DNA of 64,000 bases, from contig NZ_CP048649.1 of NCBI RefSeq assembly GCF_010669305.1, positions 806,001-870,000 on the forward strand, given 5' to 3'. The first letter of the stretch is position 1; each line of letters begins with the position of its first letter. This stretch comes from Aminipila butyrica. GTDB lineage: Bacteria > Bacillota > Clostridia > Peptostreptococcales > Anaerovoracaceae. The position numbers and the translations under genes are program-made. Of this stretch, positions 45,715-54,464 are shown in pieces. Under the pieces are notes generated by a model, which had not been told where the DNA came from, did no database searches, and saw only the letters and a list, made by a program, of their open reading frames with translations.

Positions 45715-45760
45715 AACAGGGGACGGGTTCTTCTTCAAAAAGAACTCGTCCCCTGTTTTT
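45715..45760 (+). terminator. Rho-independent terminator after the giant gene
   Basis: AACAGGGGACG pairs with CGTCCCCTGTT, continued by GTTCTT with AAGAAC, and TTTT follows. Confidence 0.9.
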
Positions 45761-45870
45761 CTATTGGGTTCAGCTAAACCCATAATGTCTCTAGGCGGAC
45801 TGATTTAAAAGTAGTAAGATGATGATAGCTTCTGTTTGGGATGTATGATAAGAAATAATTTTAAATAAAT

Positions 45871-45899
45871 TGAAACTATTAATCCATGTCAAACGAATA
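45871..45899 (+). promoter_or_regulatory. ECF-type promoter candidate for the sigma operon
   Basis: TGAAAC (45871-45876) and CGAATA (45894-45899) are 17 bases apart, resembling the TGAAAC/CGTA pattern of ECF promoters. This would let the sigma factor transcribe its own operon; the leader to the GTG is about 27 bases. Confidence 0.4.
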
Positions 45900-45932
45900 T
45901 ATAAACAGACAAGCAAGAAAGGAGGCTGTGGG

Positions 45933-46481
45933 GTGAACGACGAACAATGCTTGATACGCAGAATACAGAAAAAGGGTGACCGCAAAGCTGCCGACTGTCT
46001 GGTAAGGCTGTATTACGAAGAAATCTTTCGCTTTATTCGCAAGCAGACTTTCGACGAAGAAATAGCGCTTGATTTGACCCAGAGCAGCTTTATCTCTATG
46101 CTCAGAACGATTGCCCACTATGACCCGAAAAAAGCGGGATTCCGAACGTGGCTCTATAAAATCGCTACCAATAAGACTGTAGACTACTTTCGCTCCCACG
46201 CTGGACAACTGATAAAAGTTTTGCCTCTGGACGAAGTTGAACCGACGGTAGCAACGGACTTCACAAAACAGATCGAGGATGCCGAGTTTGCCAGAAAGGT
46301 AGAAGATTTCATCGCTAGGTTTCCCGGCGATACCCAGCGAATCTTTCGGCTGCATATTTTCGGTGGCTATACCTTTATGGAGATCGCGGAAGGCTTGGGA
46401 ATTCCAGAAGGGACAGCTAAAACAACGTATTACAGGCTGATTCATATTTTGAGGAAGGAGTTTTCAGATTATGATGAATAA
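45933..46481 (+). CDS. ECF-family RNA polymerase sigma factor
   Basis: The 182-residue protein contains sigma-70 region 2 (FIRKQTFDEEIALDLTQSSF, residues about 29-50, followed by FRTWLYKIATNKTVDYFR) and region 4 (GGYTFMEIAEGLGIPEGTAK near residue 145-165), the two domains of group 4 sigma factors. The GTG at 45933 follows AAAGGAGG by 7 bases. Its stop overlaps the next start, so it is coupled to a membrane protein and then to an ABC transporter. The likely role is inducible control of this operon, and an ECF-like promoter lies upstream. Confidence 0.9.
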   Translation: MNDEQCLIRRIQKKGDRKAADCLVRLYYEEIFRFIRKQTFDEEIALDLTQSSFISMLRTIAHYDPKKAGFRTWLYKIATNKTVDYFRSHAGQLIKVLPLDEVEPTVATDFTKQIEDAEFARKVEDFIARFPGDTQRIFRLHIFGGYTFMEIAEGLGIPEGTAKTTYYRLIHILRKEFSDYDE

Positions 46482-47172
46482 AGATAGAAGTATTGAGTAT
46501 ATTCTGGACCAGGGTTTAGTGAAACCGAAGAACGCCGGGGAACAGGCAGTTGATATTTTTCGTTCCCTGGGCTGGAAGTTCCTCTTTTGGGATACGGCCT
46601 ACGGCCTTATATTTGCAGCCTTGACTCTGGTGGTCATCGTTGTTGTTTTGATTAGTGTACCTGACAATTACCGCTTTTCAGCAACCGCTTCTGCCGCGCC
46701 CCTCTTGTATCTTTTGATTGCTGTGTTTACAGAAATGGCGGAGCGGGCAAATGGGCTTTATGAACTGAAACAGACTTGTCGCTATACCCCAGGCCAGGTT
46801 ACTGCCCTTCGGACAACTTGCTATTCTGTTGCCGGGGCTGTTTACACGGCGATTCTGGCCCTGATTAATATGCGCGGCTCAGAGGAGTTTCTTCCGCTGC
46901 TTGCCTTGGGACTTTTTGCGCTTTTCGTATGTGCGGTGCCTCAGCTTCTGATTGTTCGTCTTATCCGGTGCAAGTGGGCAAATGGGCTTTATGCCGTCCT
47001 GTGGGTAATTATTAATCTGACGCTGTTTATACGGTTCGGCGAGGCGTGGGAGGAAATTCTTTTAACTCTGCCGATGACCCTTTCATTCAGTGTGGCAGCA
47101 GCTGGAGCAATTATTCTCGCTTATCAAATTCAGAAGATGTTGACGGAGGTGGAACCTTATGCTATCCCTTAA
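46471..47172 (+). CDS. Six-helix membrane protein in the sigma operon
   Basis: The 233-residue product starts with a soluble segment of about 37 residues (MMNKDRSIEYILDQGLVKPK) followed by six membrane helices. It sits exactly where an anti-sigma factor would be expected, overlapping the sigma gene by 11 bases and the ATPase gene by 14. It has no zinc-binding anti-sigma signature. It could hold the sigma factor at the membrane by its N-terminal tail, or be a transporter component. I recognise no family. Confidence 0.6.
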   Translation: MMNKDRSIEYILDQGLVKPKNAGEQAVDIFRSLGWKFLFWDTAYGLIFAALTLVVIVVVLISVPDNYRFSATASAAPLLYLLIAVFTEMAERANGLYELKQTCRYTPGQVTALRTTCYSVAGAVYTAILALINMRGSEEFLPLLALGLFALFVCAVPQLLIVRLIRCKWANGLYAVLWVIINLTLFIRFGEAWEEILLTLPMTLSFSVAAAGAIILAYQIQKMLTEVEPYAIP

Positions 47173-48016
47173 TAATGTGACAAAAAATTATGGCAAGTTT
47201 ACGGCTTTAGAAAGTCTCAGCCTGGAGTTTTCCAATGGCATATATGCCCTGCTGGCCCCCAACGGCGCAGGCAAGACCACGTTAATCAAGATGCTTGCCA
47301 CCCTTATATTTCCCACCCAGGGTGAAATCCTCTGGAACGGCGACGAGATTGTCAAGCTGGATGCAAGCTATCGGGACTTGCTGGGCTATCTGCCCCAGGA
47401 TTTTGGCTACTATAAAAATCACTCTCCCCGGGAATTCCTGATGTACATATCTGCCTTGAAGGGCATCGAGTCAACTGTGGCAAAGAGCAAGACAGAGGAG
47501 CTTCTCCATATAATGGGTTTATCGGATGTAAGGGACAAGAAAATGCGGAAATTTTCGGGGGGCATGATTCAACGGGTTGGAATTGCTCAGGCGATGCTCA
47601 ATAATCCTCAAATTTTGATTTTGGACGAGCCTACCGCAGGACTGGATCCCAAGGAGCGGGTCCGCTTTCGTAACCTCATTTCCTCTCTCTCAAAAGAGCG
47701 TATTGTGATTCTGTCCACCCACATTGTTTCAGACATTGAAACCATTGCCAGCCGCGTGATTATGCTCAAGGACCATAAATTATTTGCCAACGATACACCG
47801 GCTGCTATTTGCTCTGCCTTGCAAGGTAAGGTCTATGAGACTGTTCATATGGACGCTGTCAAAGCGCCGTATCTTGTGCTCACTGAACATCAGGAGGAGG
47901 GAAGGACTGTCACCCGCTTTGCTTGTGACAGGGATTGTAGGGAGGTTGCTCATCAGGTGCCTGTTAACCTGGAAGACGTATTCCTTTACATCTACAGAGA
48001 TGAGGCTGTGCAATGA
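47159..48016 (+). CDS. ABC transporter ATP-binding protein of the sigma operon
   Basis: The 285-residue ATPase has Walker A APNGAGKT, signature KFSGGMIQRVG, Walker B ILILDEPTAGLDP and switch histidine in LSTHIVSD. The C-terminal 75 residues form an extra domain with no named match. It overlaps its upstream neighbour by 14 bases and the first permease by 4, so translation is coupled. With the two permeases it should form an exporter or lipid/peptide-handling complex expressed through the sigma factor. Confidence 0.88.
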   Translation: MLSLNNVTKNYGKFTALESLSLEFSNGIYALLAPNGAGKTTLIKMLATLIFPTQGEILWNGDEIVKLDASYRDLLGYLPQDFGYYKNHSPREFLMYISALKGIESTVAKSKTEELLHIMGLSDVRDKKMRKFSGGMIQRVGIAQAMLNNPQILILDEPTAGLDPKERVRFRNLISSLSKERIVILSTHIVSDIETIASRVIMLKDHKLFANDTPAAICSALQGKVYETVHMDAVKAPYLVLTEHQEEGRTVTRFACDRDCREVAHQVPVNLEDVFLYIYRDEAVQ

Positions 48017-49041
48017 AGTGTGTATTTCGATACGAGATTAAGAAAATCTTGTTTACGCCTGCAATCCTCAGTGTTGTTCTGCTCTGCCTCATCTTCAATA
48101 TGGCGTTAATAGGAATCTATGACGATGACAACCCTGTTCAGTCAGACTCTCAAGCGGTTAATATCTTTGAGGGCTTTGACGCAGGCGATATCGCGGAAGG
48201 ATTTATTGCCAAGTACCATGTGACCGGAAGTAACGCTGATCACATCCGAGGGAAATATGCCAAGCTTCAGCCGATTATCGACGAAAAAGCTGTCAACGGC
48301 GATAGCCTGTCTGATTATTTTCGAGAGCGGACTTATTCGCTTCACCGCTTGCTGTTTAACACCATTTTTTTGGCAATTACAGCCGAGAGCAGTCTGCTTG
48401 CCTTGTTTGCAGCCCTTGTTTCCATCACGTATGAGCAGACGCAGGGAACCGAATATGTTGTTTATTCGTCAAAAGTGGGACGGCACATTCTTAGGTGTAA
48501 GTTTTGTGCTTCGCTGCTGGCGGCAATCTGTTCCACCGCTATGATTTTGGTGGCGACTCTCGTGGTGTTTTTTGCGAAGTTTGATTTTTCCAAGGTATGG
48601 GGGGATAACGTATCCAGCTCTTTTAATTTTGCTGCATACTCCTATACTATTCCTTTTGTCACGTGGCATAGCTTTACCGTGGGAGAATATTTAGGTGTGG
48701 TTATCAGCGCCGCGGTTGTTCTTGCCAGCTGCTTCTGCCTGATGGGGTATACCATTGGCTTATTCGTACCAAACAGCTATGGGGCCTGCATTGGTGCACT
48801 GTTGGCCGTTGTATTGCCTTTCCTGGTGAAGCCGCTGTTTTCCATGGGGTCGATCTCTTTAAGCATATTAAACCTTATGCCAACCAACCTAGTGCTTAAC
48901 AGTGGCCAATGGTTTACAGACGGCAATGCAGGTATTATCTGGGCTAATTTTGAGACGATAGGGCTGGTTATATCCTTTGCTGTACTAGGGCTTACGTCAG
49001 GTGCGGCAGTTAGAATCTTCAGGAAGAGGGAATTTCTATGA
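48013..49041 (+). CDS. ABC-2-type permease A of the sigma operon
   Basis: This 342-residue membrane protein has one N-terminal helix (about 15-35), an extracytoplasmic region of about 80 residues and five further helices. The pattern matches the divergent ABC-2 permeases that pair with the ATPase encoded upstream. It overlaps the ATPase and the following gene by four bases each (ATGA). No substrate motif is visible. Confidence 0.72.
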   Translation: MKCVFRYEIKKILFTPAILSVVLLCLIFNMALIGIYDDDNPVQSDSQAVNIFEGFDAGDIAEGFIAKYHVTGSNADHIRGKYAKLQPIIDEKAVNGDSLSDYFRERTYSLHRLLFNTIFLAITAESSLLALFAALVSITYEQTQGTEYVVYSSKVGRHILRCKFCASLLAAICSTAMILVATLVVFFAKFDFSKVWGDNVSSSFNFAAYSYTIPFVTWHSFTVGEYLGVVISAAVVLASCFCLMGYTIGLFVPNSYGACIGALLAVVLPFLVKPLFSMGSISLSILNLMPTNLVLNSGQWFTDGNAGIIWANFETIGLVISFAVLGLTSGAAVRIFRKREFL

Positions 49042-50276
49042 GAATCTTTATGTGTGAATTAAAAAAGCTATGGAACTGGCGCATACTGGCGGGCATAGCT
49101 GCTCTGGCCATACTTGTCTGGTTTGCGCTTATGTACGATTTTATTGATGGATACGACAGTCTGACGACCCACGGCATTTATGGAGCCTATCAGGCTGAGA
49201 TGTTCGACCTGTATGGTGAAACCCTTGAAGCGGATGAACTGGCCGAATTTGATCTTCCTGGGAAAAAAAGGAAAGCAATCCTGGAGATGAACAGCATCAT
49301 TGCCCAAGAACCAATATTCTCTGAAAACAATATTCAAAATTATGAGGATTTTATAGCCTTAAGGCAGCTGGCTAGTTCGGATATCCCCTATGAAGAAGCG
49401 GAAAAACTGTGGAAAAAGGTTGGACAGATGGAGGAAAAACTGGAAAATTGGTATGAGGATATAACCCTGGACGAATGGTACCTCTCTCCTTACATGCGAT
49501 TGAGCAACTTGGAGACACTGGAGAGCCGATATGTTGAGTATCAAGATAATCTTGACAATTACACTCAATACAATTCCTATCCCGTTGTGAGTCGCAGTAC
49601 GCAACAGGTGGCCATAATGCGCAATGCCAACCTGATTCACTATGAGTTGTGCCCAGCTTTTTCTCAATATGCGGCTATCGCTGCTGTTTTTTCGGTGTTT
49701 GCGGTTCTGATTCTTATTGCACCCCTTCTTACAACGGATCGCTGGCAAAAAATAAACCTGCTGCAATATTCGTCTCACAAGGGACGCAGCATCCTGAGGT
49801 GTCAGTTTGCTGCCACAGTTGTCAGTTCTTTTATTCTCTCGACCGTGCTGATTTTCTCCGGGTACTTTTTGTTCTTGACCGATGGGGCGATTAAATATTG
49901 GCATGCACATATTATGGCTATTGAACAAAGGCAAATGTGGCTGTACAATATTACCTTCGGACAGTTTGTATGGATTCTTGCGGGGCTGTCGGTGGTTGGT
50001 TCGGTAGCGGCGGCCTGTTTCACCTTTATCCTTGCCAGGTTTTCTGCCAATTTGGTTAACCTGATGATAAAGGCTGTTCCGGTAGGCACGGGGGTGGCTG
50101 CGATTGTCGCTCTTACTGTAAATATGGCCCTTTCGGACAAGAACATTCTATTCCGGCAAGTCTTCCATGGCAGCATTGATGGCCCTGAAATCATCACGGC
50201 TGTGGCCTTAGCTGTCACGGCTTTGGCAGCGGCGGGAGCCGTTCTTTATAGAGAGAAAAAGATTGATGTCAATTGA
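49038..50276 (+). CDS. ABC-2-type permease B of the sigma operon
   Basis: The 412-residue protein has a first helix at about 12-32, a long extracytoplasmic domain (about 35-205, rich in Glu, Tyr and Asn) and five C-terminal helices (about 210-405). The large outer domain is the most distinctive part of the transporter and could recognise an envelope molecule or peptide. Together with permease A it would form an asymmetric channel. It is the last gene before a terminator shared with the convergent PNPOx-like gene. Confidence 0.7.
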   Translation: MRIFMCELKKLWNWRILAGIAALAILVWFALMYDFIDGYDSLTTHGIYGAYQAEMFDLYGETLEADELAEFDLPGKKRKAILEMNSIIAQEPIFSENNIQNYEDFIALRQLASSDIPYEEAEKLWKKVGQMEEKLENWYEDITLDEWYLSPYMRLSNLETLESRYVEYQDNLDNYTQYNSYPVVSRSTQQVAIMRNANLIHYELCPAFSQYAAIAAVFSVFAVLILIAPLLTTDRWQKINLLQYSSHKGRSILRCQFAATVVSSFILSTVLIFSGYFLFLTDGAIKYWHAHIMAIEQRQMWLYNITFGQFVWILAGLSVVGSVAAACFTFILARFSANLVNLMIKAVPVGTGVAAIVALTVNMALSDKNILFRQVFHGSIDGPEIITAVALAVTALAAAGAVLYREKKIDVN

Positions 50277-50320
50277 AAAAGAGGTGCTATTCCGTGGAGA
50301 ACAGCACCTCTTTTTCTTTT
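50276..50320. terminator. Bidirectional terminator
   Basis: A perfect 13-bp stem (50276-50288 with 50303-50315) carries an A-run at one end and TTTTTCTTTT at the other; it separates permease B from the convergent PNPOx-like gene. Confidence 0.88.
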
Positions 50321-50350
50321 ATACGTTTCAGCCTGATTGTTTTCTGCCGT

Positions 50351-50767
50351 TTAAATATCAAAATCCTCGGACTTAAAGTTACTGTAATACCGCCCTTGCA
50401 TCCCCGTGAATTTTAGCACACAATAGTCGGGATCGGTTACGCCTTTTGGATAATACATGGTATCCCCCTCTTGCCAAATCATTTCCTTGCTTGCCTGATC
50501 CGCTAGGACCTCCATGGTGCCCCTTAGCATAACCCCTCTGAAAAATCGTTTATCACAAAAATAAATACAAGCATGGGGGTTTGTTTTATAGTGGGCCACA
50601 CGCAGGGAGGAGGTATTGGTGGTAAAATAAAGAACCTGGATTCCTTCTCGCTTTCTTGGGGGCAGCATGGCTTTTGTGTTGGGAAAGCCTGTAGTGTCAA
50701 TGGAGCTTATAAAAGCGACCTTTTGTTTGTCAATTAAATGTCCAATTGTTTTTTCTGCATCTCTCAT
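50351..50767 (-). CDS. Pyridoxamine-5'-phosphate oxidase-fold protein
   Basis: The 138-residue protein has the split-barrel flavin-binding fold of the PNPOx-like superfamily: VAFISSIDTTGFPNTKAM, then VLYFTTNTSSLRVAHYKTNPHACIYF and the conserved RGVMLRGTMEV strand. Relatives are FMN- or F420-dependent reductases or bind haem; the residues seen are compatible with FMN but do not decide. ATG follows GGAGGATCATGA. It is divergent from no gene and lies next to an HxlR regulator in the same direction, which may control it. Confidence 0.75.
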   Translation of the reverse strand: MRDAEKTIGHLIDKQKVAFISSIDTTGFPNTKAMLPPRKREGIQVLYFTTNTSSLRVAHYKTNPHACIYFCDKRFFRGVMLRGTMEVLADQASKEMIWQEGDTMYYPKGVTDPDYCVLKFTGMQGRYYSNFKSEDFDI

Positions 50768-50843
50768 TTCATGATCCTCCGTCTGTACTAATTATAAGGA
50801 CAGGAAGGCCATAAGTAAATTACCCACTTTTTTGTGGGTACTG

Positions 50844-51203
50844 TTAATCGATAAACCCCTTTTCCCTCAAGATGTCGTCCATTCCATTTTCTTTCATGAG
50901 ATCGATGCCAACCTCCTGCATGATAGCAATGGCTTCCAGCAGTCGGTTTCCTCGCTCTGTTAAACGATATTCAGCCTTTAATGGATACCCTTCAAAGGTG
51001 TGCTTAGCGATTGCTCCAACGTGCAGCAACTCATTCAGATGTTCTAAGAGCATTTTTTGTGTCACGCCATTTATGTCCCGTTCAAGCTGTGCCAAGGTAG
51101 AGGGCCTTTTGCCAAGCTGCCATAAAATAATTGGTTTCCATTTACCCCTGGTAATATCATGGGTAAGCTCCAAGGGGCAAGTATAGTTTTCTCGTATCTT
51201 CAA
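50844..51203 (-). CDS. HxlR-family transcriptional regulator
   Basis: The 119-residue winged-helix regulator has the characteristic family start KIRENYTCPLELTHDITRGK and the domain body with TLAQLERDINGVTQKMLLEHL and a wing ending YRLTERG. Cysteines near the N-terminus are often redox sensors in this family. I choose the TTG at 51203, 6 bases after TAGGTG, over a GTG at 51212 because family members begin there; both are possible. It is 76 bases from the PNPOx-like gene, the probable target. Confidence 0.82.
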   Translation of the reverse strand: MKIRENYTCPLELTHDITRGKWKPIILWQLGKRPSTLAQLERDINGVTQKMLLEHLNELLHVGAIAKHTFEGYPLKAEYRLTERGNRLLEAIAIMQEVGIDLMKENGMDDILREKGFID

Positions 51204-51264
51204 AAATATCACCTACTAAACAATTGTAATATCGCTCGATGTTAAAATTGGGCGATAACTGTAT

Positions 51265-52080
51265 TTAAAATAAAACTTTTACGTAACCGATTGCTGCTAA
51301 AATAAGCAAATGCAGTGGATAAAAAGCGTACATAAACCATTTAAACCTTTTTCCAGTCGGACCTTGTTCACCGGAATAAAAGCAAATGGCCAAAATACCT
51401 AGATAGGGTCCAATCACATTTAGCAGGCAGGTTCGCAGCAGGGCAAAATCTGTCAGGGTATAGGCAATCAGCCTGTAACGGGCCAGAACAAGTATGGGCA
51501 TAAAGAACAGCGTTCGTTGCCAGACTGGCTGATTTCTCAATATATAAAACATAAAGATAATAAAGATGTAGCCCTCGCTACCCTCCAATTGAAGCAGCCG
51601 AGCCAGGGCACCAGCCAAGACAATGAAGCTTAGTCCCCCTATTAAGTGCCCTTTTTCCACGCATTTGGTATAACTCCAAAGAGATAAAAGCCCTAAACTT
51701 AACGTAAACAGAATGTTCAGAGGGACATCATTCCAGTCGCCAGCAATATTATACATTCGGTTTTCCGCCAGATGAAATAGGATATAAGGAATTTGCGCAA
51801 TAATGGCAGTGCAAAAAATACGCGAGATGTAGCGTTTAAGGTTTCGGGTATGCAAGAAACCTTCTACAATACAAAGCATAAAAATTGGTGCTGCCACTCG
51901 ACCGAAGTAGATGAACAAATGAGGAATCCATGACATAATCCAATTACTCAGGTTTTCCTGATGAACGGATGATAACCAACCTGCAAGAGGAACAAGGGCG
52001 TCGGACAGGGGGAATATGCGTATAAAGTGGTCAAAAAACATGGAAGTAAGGGCAAGAAGTTTTAGCTGCTTACTGTTCAT
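51265..52080 (-). CDS. TraX-family membrane protein
   Basis: The 271-residue protein has about eight membrane helices and the TraX signature start (KLLALTSMFFDHFIRIF, with the Asp-His pair) and the C-terminal FKWFMYAFYPLHLLILA. TraX was described as the F-pilin N-acetyltransferase, but most chromosomal relatives are of unknown function and resemble acyltransferase-3-like membrane proteins. ATG at 52080 lies within the end of the BlaR1-like gene (11-base overlap), so it is translationally coupled to a BlaI/BlaR1-like system. Confidence 0.75.
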   Translation of the reverse strand: MNSKQLKLLALTSMFFDHFIRIFPLSDALVPLAGWLSSVHQENLSNWIMSWIPHLFIYFGRVAAPIFMLCIVEGFLHTRNLKRYISRIFCTAIIAQIPYILFHLAENRMYNIAGDWNDVPLNILFTLSLGLLSLWSYTKCVEKGHLIGGLSFIVLAGALARLLQLEGSEGYIFIIFMFYILRNQPVWQRTLFFMPILVLARYRLIAYTLTDFALLRTCLLNVIGPYLGILAICFYSGEQGPTGKRFKWFMYAFYPLHLLILAAIGYVKVLF

Positions 52081-53674
52081 TTGCAAAGCCTGAGCCCTTT
52101 TCAGCCTGGACGACGGTAATCTGCTCCGCCAAAGAGGCGTTATCCTGGGTGGTCGATGTGTTGTAAAAAACTTCCTGTTGGCTACGTTTTATTTCTTTGG
52201 TCCGATGATCAAATTCACGATCTCCTTCTTTTAAAGCTGTTACAGAGGTGATTTGGCCTAAGCGATTCCGATGGACAGAAAGGTCTACGGCACCATTCTC
52301 TCGGGTTTGCACGGAACCAAGCATTTTATCTGTATAGGTTCTCACGCTTTCTCCCTTATAGAGATAAAAACCATCTTCGCCCTTCGTAATCCCCTGATTT
52401 GCATATTCCTGTAAAATCTCCTCATCCATCAGGCAAAGATTGACGGTCAGCTGAAAGGCACTTTTTTCTACATTAAATTCTTTGGCCAGGGCGGCTTTAA
52501 CTTGACTGGCAATGATGTCCGGATCCTTGGAGGTATCTGATTCCAACACATCAAAAATTTTATTGTCAGCGCGCTGATCGGCATGCTGGCCTAAGGCGAT
52601 ATCTCTCGTAAGCTCGGCCCTGACTCCCCAACGGGAGGCCGTACTGCTGCAATAGCTGCTCAGATCCGCCGAGAAGGGAGCTTGTCCCCCTGTTGCAAAA
52701 GCAACGGTGCCGGTTAGTACAAACAGCACAGATATGGCTAAAACAAAAGAAGTGGTCTTCTTGTAGGTTAAAACATTTCTAATGCGGCGTTCCACTTCTG
52801 TTTTGGCAAAAGCACTGTAAAGCAGGGTAGAACGATTCCCTGTAATCGCCATGGCAAGAAGGCTTGCCGCATAGCTTTTCCGTTCATCCCCATGGAGCTG
52901 ACGGAGCACAGCCCCATCACAGGCTGTTTCCAAATCTGAAGAAAGACACTTTGACATAAACCATACCAGTGGGTTATACCAGTGCAGGCACAGAGCAACC
53001 AGCAAGACTGCTTTTAGCCAGTTATCCTTGCGTTTGATGTGCATGAGTTCGTGAGCGAGAATATGCTGCAACGTCTGAACTTGTTGGAAGTCCATTCCCG
53101 CAGGCAGATAGATGCGAGGATGGAAAATACCGCAGAGGAGAGGAGAAGCTATTTCATCGTTGGTGAATACCAGGATGTGCCCCATATTCCTATCTCGAAG
53201 GATACGGTTGATTGTTTGGTTATGCTCCACCAGCAGGCTATTTTTTAGTCTTCGGGAATATTTCAGTTTTTGTCGCAGCAGGATTCCCGCTGTCGTGATA
53301 GCGCCTAAACCGAATAAAGTGATTAGTACAGGCTGCCAGCCTAGATTTGAGGAATCAGTGTTGTTTGTCATGCTGTAAGCTGCGGATTCCATCGTACTTG
53401 TATCGGTTGGGGCTGTCCCTTGTGCGATATCACTTACGTAGACGGTGGAGGTGTTTGAAAGCGGCAGCGGCCAGTCCGGCACCGGTGCACTGAGTGGGCT
53501 GGACAGAGAGAAGGGTACCAGCAGCCGAATCAGCACCAGGCTCCACAGCAGAGGAAAAACTAACTTTGGCAAGCGGTTTTGCAAGCAGGCCCGAAATAAT
53601 AATAGGAATACAATCATAATGCTGCCATACAGAGCCATGAGATACAGCGGCATATCCATTCTGAAATGTAACAT
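52070..53674 (-). CDS. BlaR1/MecR1-like M56 membrane metalloprotease sensor
   Basis: The 534-residue protein has membrane helices near 5-60 and 110-130 and a cytoplasmic zinc-protease domain with HELMHIKRKDN near residue 207 and the downstream EXXXD acid (LSSDLETACDGAV) expected of M56 peptidases. A further helix near 305-325 is followed by an extracytoplasmic C-terminal domain of about 200 residues. That domain is not a penicillin-binding sensor (no SxxK/SxN/KTG set), so the signal is unknown. It should cleave the BlaI-like repressor encoded one base upstream. GAGGAGG precedes the ATG. Confidence 0.85.
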   Translation of the reverse strand: MLHFRMDMPLYLMALYGSIMIVFLLLFRACLQNRLPKLVFPLLWSLVLIRLLVPFSLSSPLSAPVPDWPLPLSNTSTVYVSDIAQGTAPTDTSTMESAAYSMTNNTDSSNLGWQPVLITLFGLGAITTAGILLRQKLKYSRRLKNSLLVEHNQTINRILRDRNMGHILVFTNDEIASPLLCGIFHPRIYLPAGMDFQQVQTLQHILAHELMHIKRKDNWLKAVLLVALCLHWYNPLVWFMSKCLSSDLETACDGAVLRQLHGDERKSYAASLLAMAITGNRSTLLYSAFAKTEVERRIRNVLTYKKTTSFVLAISVLFVLTGTVAFATGGQAPFSADLSSYCSSTASRWGVRAELTRDIALGQHADQRADNKIFDVLESDTSKDPDIIASQVKAALAKEFNVEKSAFQLTVNLCLMDEEILQEYANQGITKGEDGFYLYKGESVRTYTDKMLGSVQTRENGAVDLSVHRNRLGQITSVTALKEGDREFDHRTKEIKRSQQEVFYNTSTTQDNASLAEQITVVQAEKGSGFANEQ

Positions 53675-53675
53675 G

Positions 53676-54035
53676 TTATTTGGCCTCCTCGATTAATTTG
53701 GCAAGCCGTTTGGCTTCTTTTTCTGAAATACCCTGGTTTTTGAGAAAAGCCGAAAAAAACAACTCGCTGGAACCGCCGAACATTTTATCAATAAGCTGTT
53801 CGGTTTCACTTTGTTGTACTTCGTCTTTAGTGACCAGAGCCTTGCATAAGAACCCCGGTTCCTCCCGGTCAATGGCACCTTTTTCAATACATTTTTTGAT
53901 CACCGTATAGGTGGTGTTTTTGTTCCAGCCGACCCGTTCCGTCAACACCTCTACGATGTCGCGAGCAGGCATCTGGCCTTGTTCCCACAAAACCTCCATC
54001 ACCTTGAGCTCTGAGTCAAAAAGTTTAATATTCAT
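53676..54035 (-). CDS. BlaI/MecI-type transcriptional repressor
   Basis: The 119-residue winged-helix protein has the BlaI/MecI/CopY pattern: LFDSELKVMEVLWEQGQMPARD, then GWNKNTTYTVIKKCIEKGAI and a C-terminal dimerisation region that the membrane protease would cut. The ATG at 54035 follows AAAGGAGAACAAAGG. Upstream are two dyads of GACTA/TAGTC type in the promoter, its probable operators. The stop is one base from the BlaR1-like start, so the sensor is co-expressed. Confidence 0.88.
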   Translation of the reverse strand: MNIKLFDSELKVMEVLWEQGQMPARDIVEVLTERVGWNKNTTYTVIKKCIEKGAIDREEPGFLCKALVTKDEVQQSETEQLIDKMFGGSSELFFSAFLKNQGISEKEAKRLAKLIEEAK

Positions 54036-54052
54036 ATCCTTTGTTCTCCTTT

Positions 54053-54110
54053 GGACTATTGAAGTAGTCTGATTTGCAACTAGACTATCACAATAGTCTG
54101 AGCTTGTCAA
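54053..54110 (-). promoter_or_regulatory. Promoter with two BlaI-type dyads
   Basis: On the minus strand TTGACA (54110-54105) and TAGTCT (54087-54082) are 17 bases apart. A perfect dyad, AGACTAT-CACA-ATAGTCT (54082-54099), fills the spacer and -10 box, and a second GACTA/TAGTC dyad lies at 54054-54069. The centres are 29 bases apart, suggesting two repressor dimers on one side of the helix. Confidence 0.72.
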
Positions 54111-54228
54111 GAAGAGATGGCGGATTTATTTGTCCAGCACACTCAGCACGAATAGGATAGAAGCGGTTAATGGGCAAAAAAAATAGCCAAAGGGCCATTA
54201 TGCAAGTTTGATGAAGGTGCAGAATTAA

Positions 54229-54255
54229 GTTGCCCCCATCATATTAGATGGGGGC
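54229..54255 (-). terminator. Hairpin after the Cys/Tyr/Trp-rich peptide gene
   Basis: GCCCCCATC (54232-54240) pairs with GATGGGGGC (54247-54255). It starts 14 bases past the peptide's stop on the minus strand. The T-stretch that follows is short, so termination may be weak. Confidence 0.55.
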
Positions 54256-54268
54256 TATATGAGAGGAT

Positions 54269-54367
54269 TTACCAGTACCATCTACAGCAACAGTTGCACC
54301 CGCAATTCCAATTCCAATAGTAAGGACAACAGTAATAGTATCTATCCCGATTACAAAAATCAAACAT
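54269..54367 (-). CDS. 32-residue Cys/Tyr/Trp-rich peptide
   Basis: A short frame starts at an ATG 8 bases after AAAGGGGG and ends in TAA. It encodes 32 residues with 8 Cys, 6 Tyr and 4 Trp, 18 of 32 in total, opening MFDFCNRDRYYYCCPYYWNW. There is no signal peptide and no hydrophobic core of the usual kind. It is followed by a hairpin, giving the frame a gene-like layout. The composition recalls small coat-like or metal-binding peptides, but I recognise no family. The evidence is the site, start, composition and hairpin; expression is unproven. Confidence 0.55.
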   Translation of the reverse strand: MFDFCNRDRYYYCCPYYWNWNCGCNCCCRWYW

Positions 54368-54464
54368 AATTAATACCCCCTTTCAAATAAGGTAAGTATT
54401 GTTATCATGTTATTCAGCAAAGTTGAAAAGGTGACATTATGTTAAAATAAATAGAGTCAGGGCC

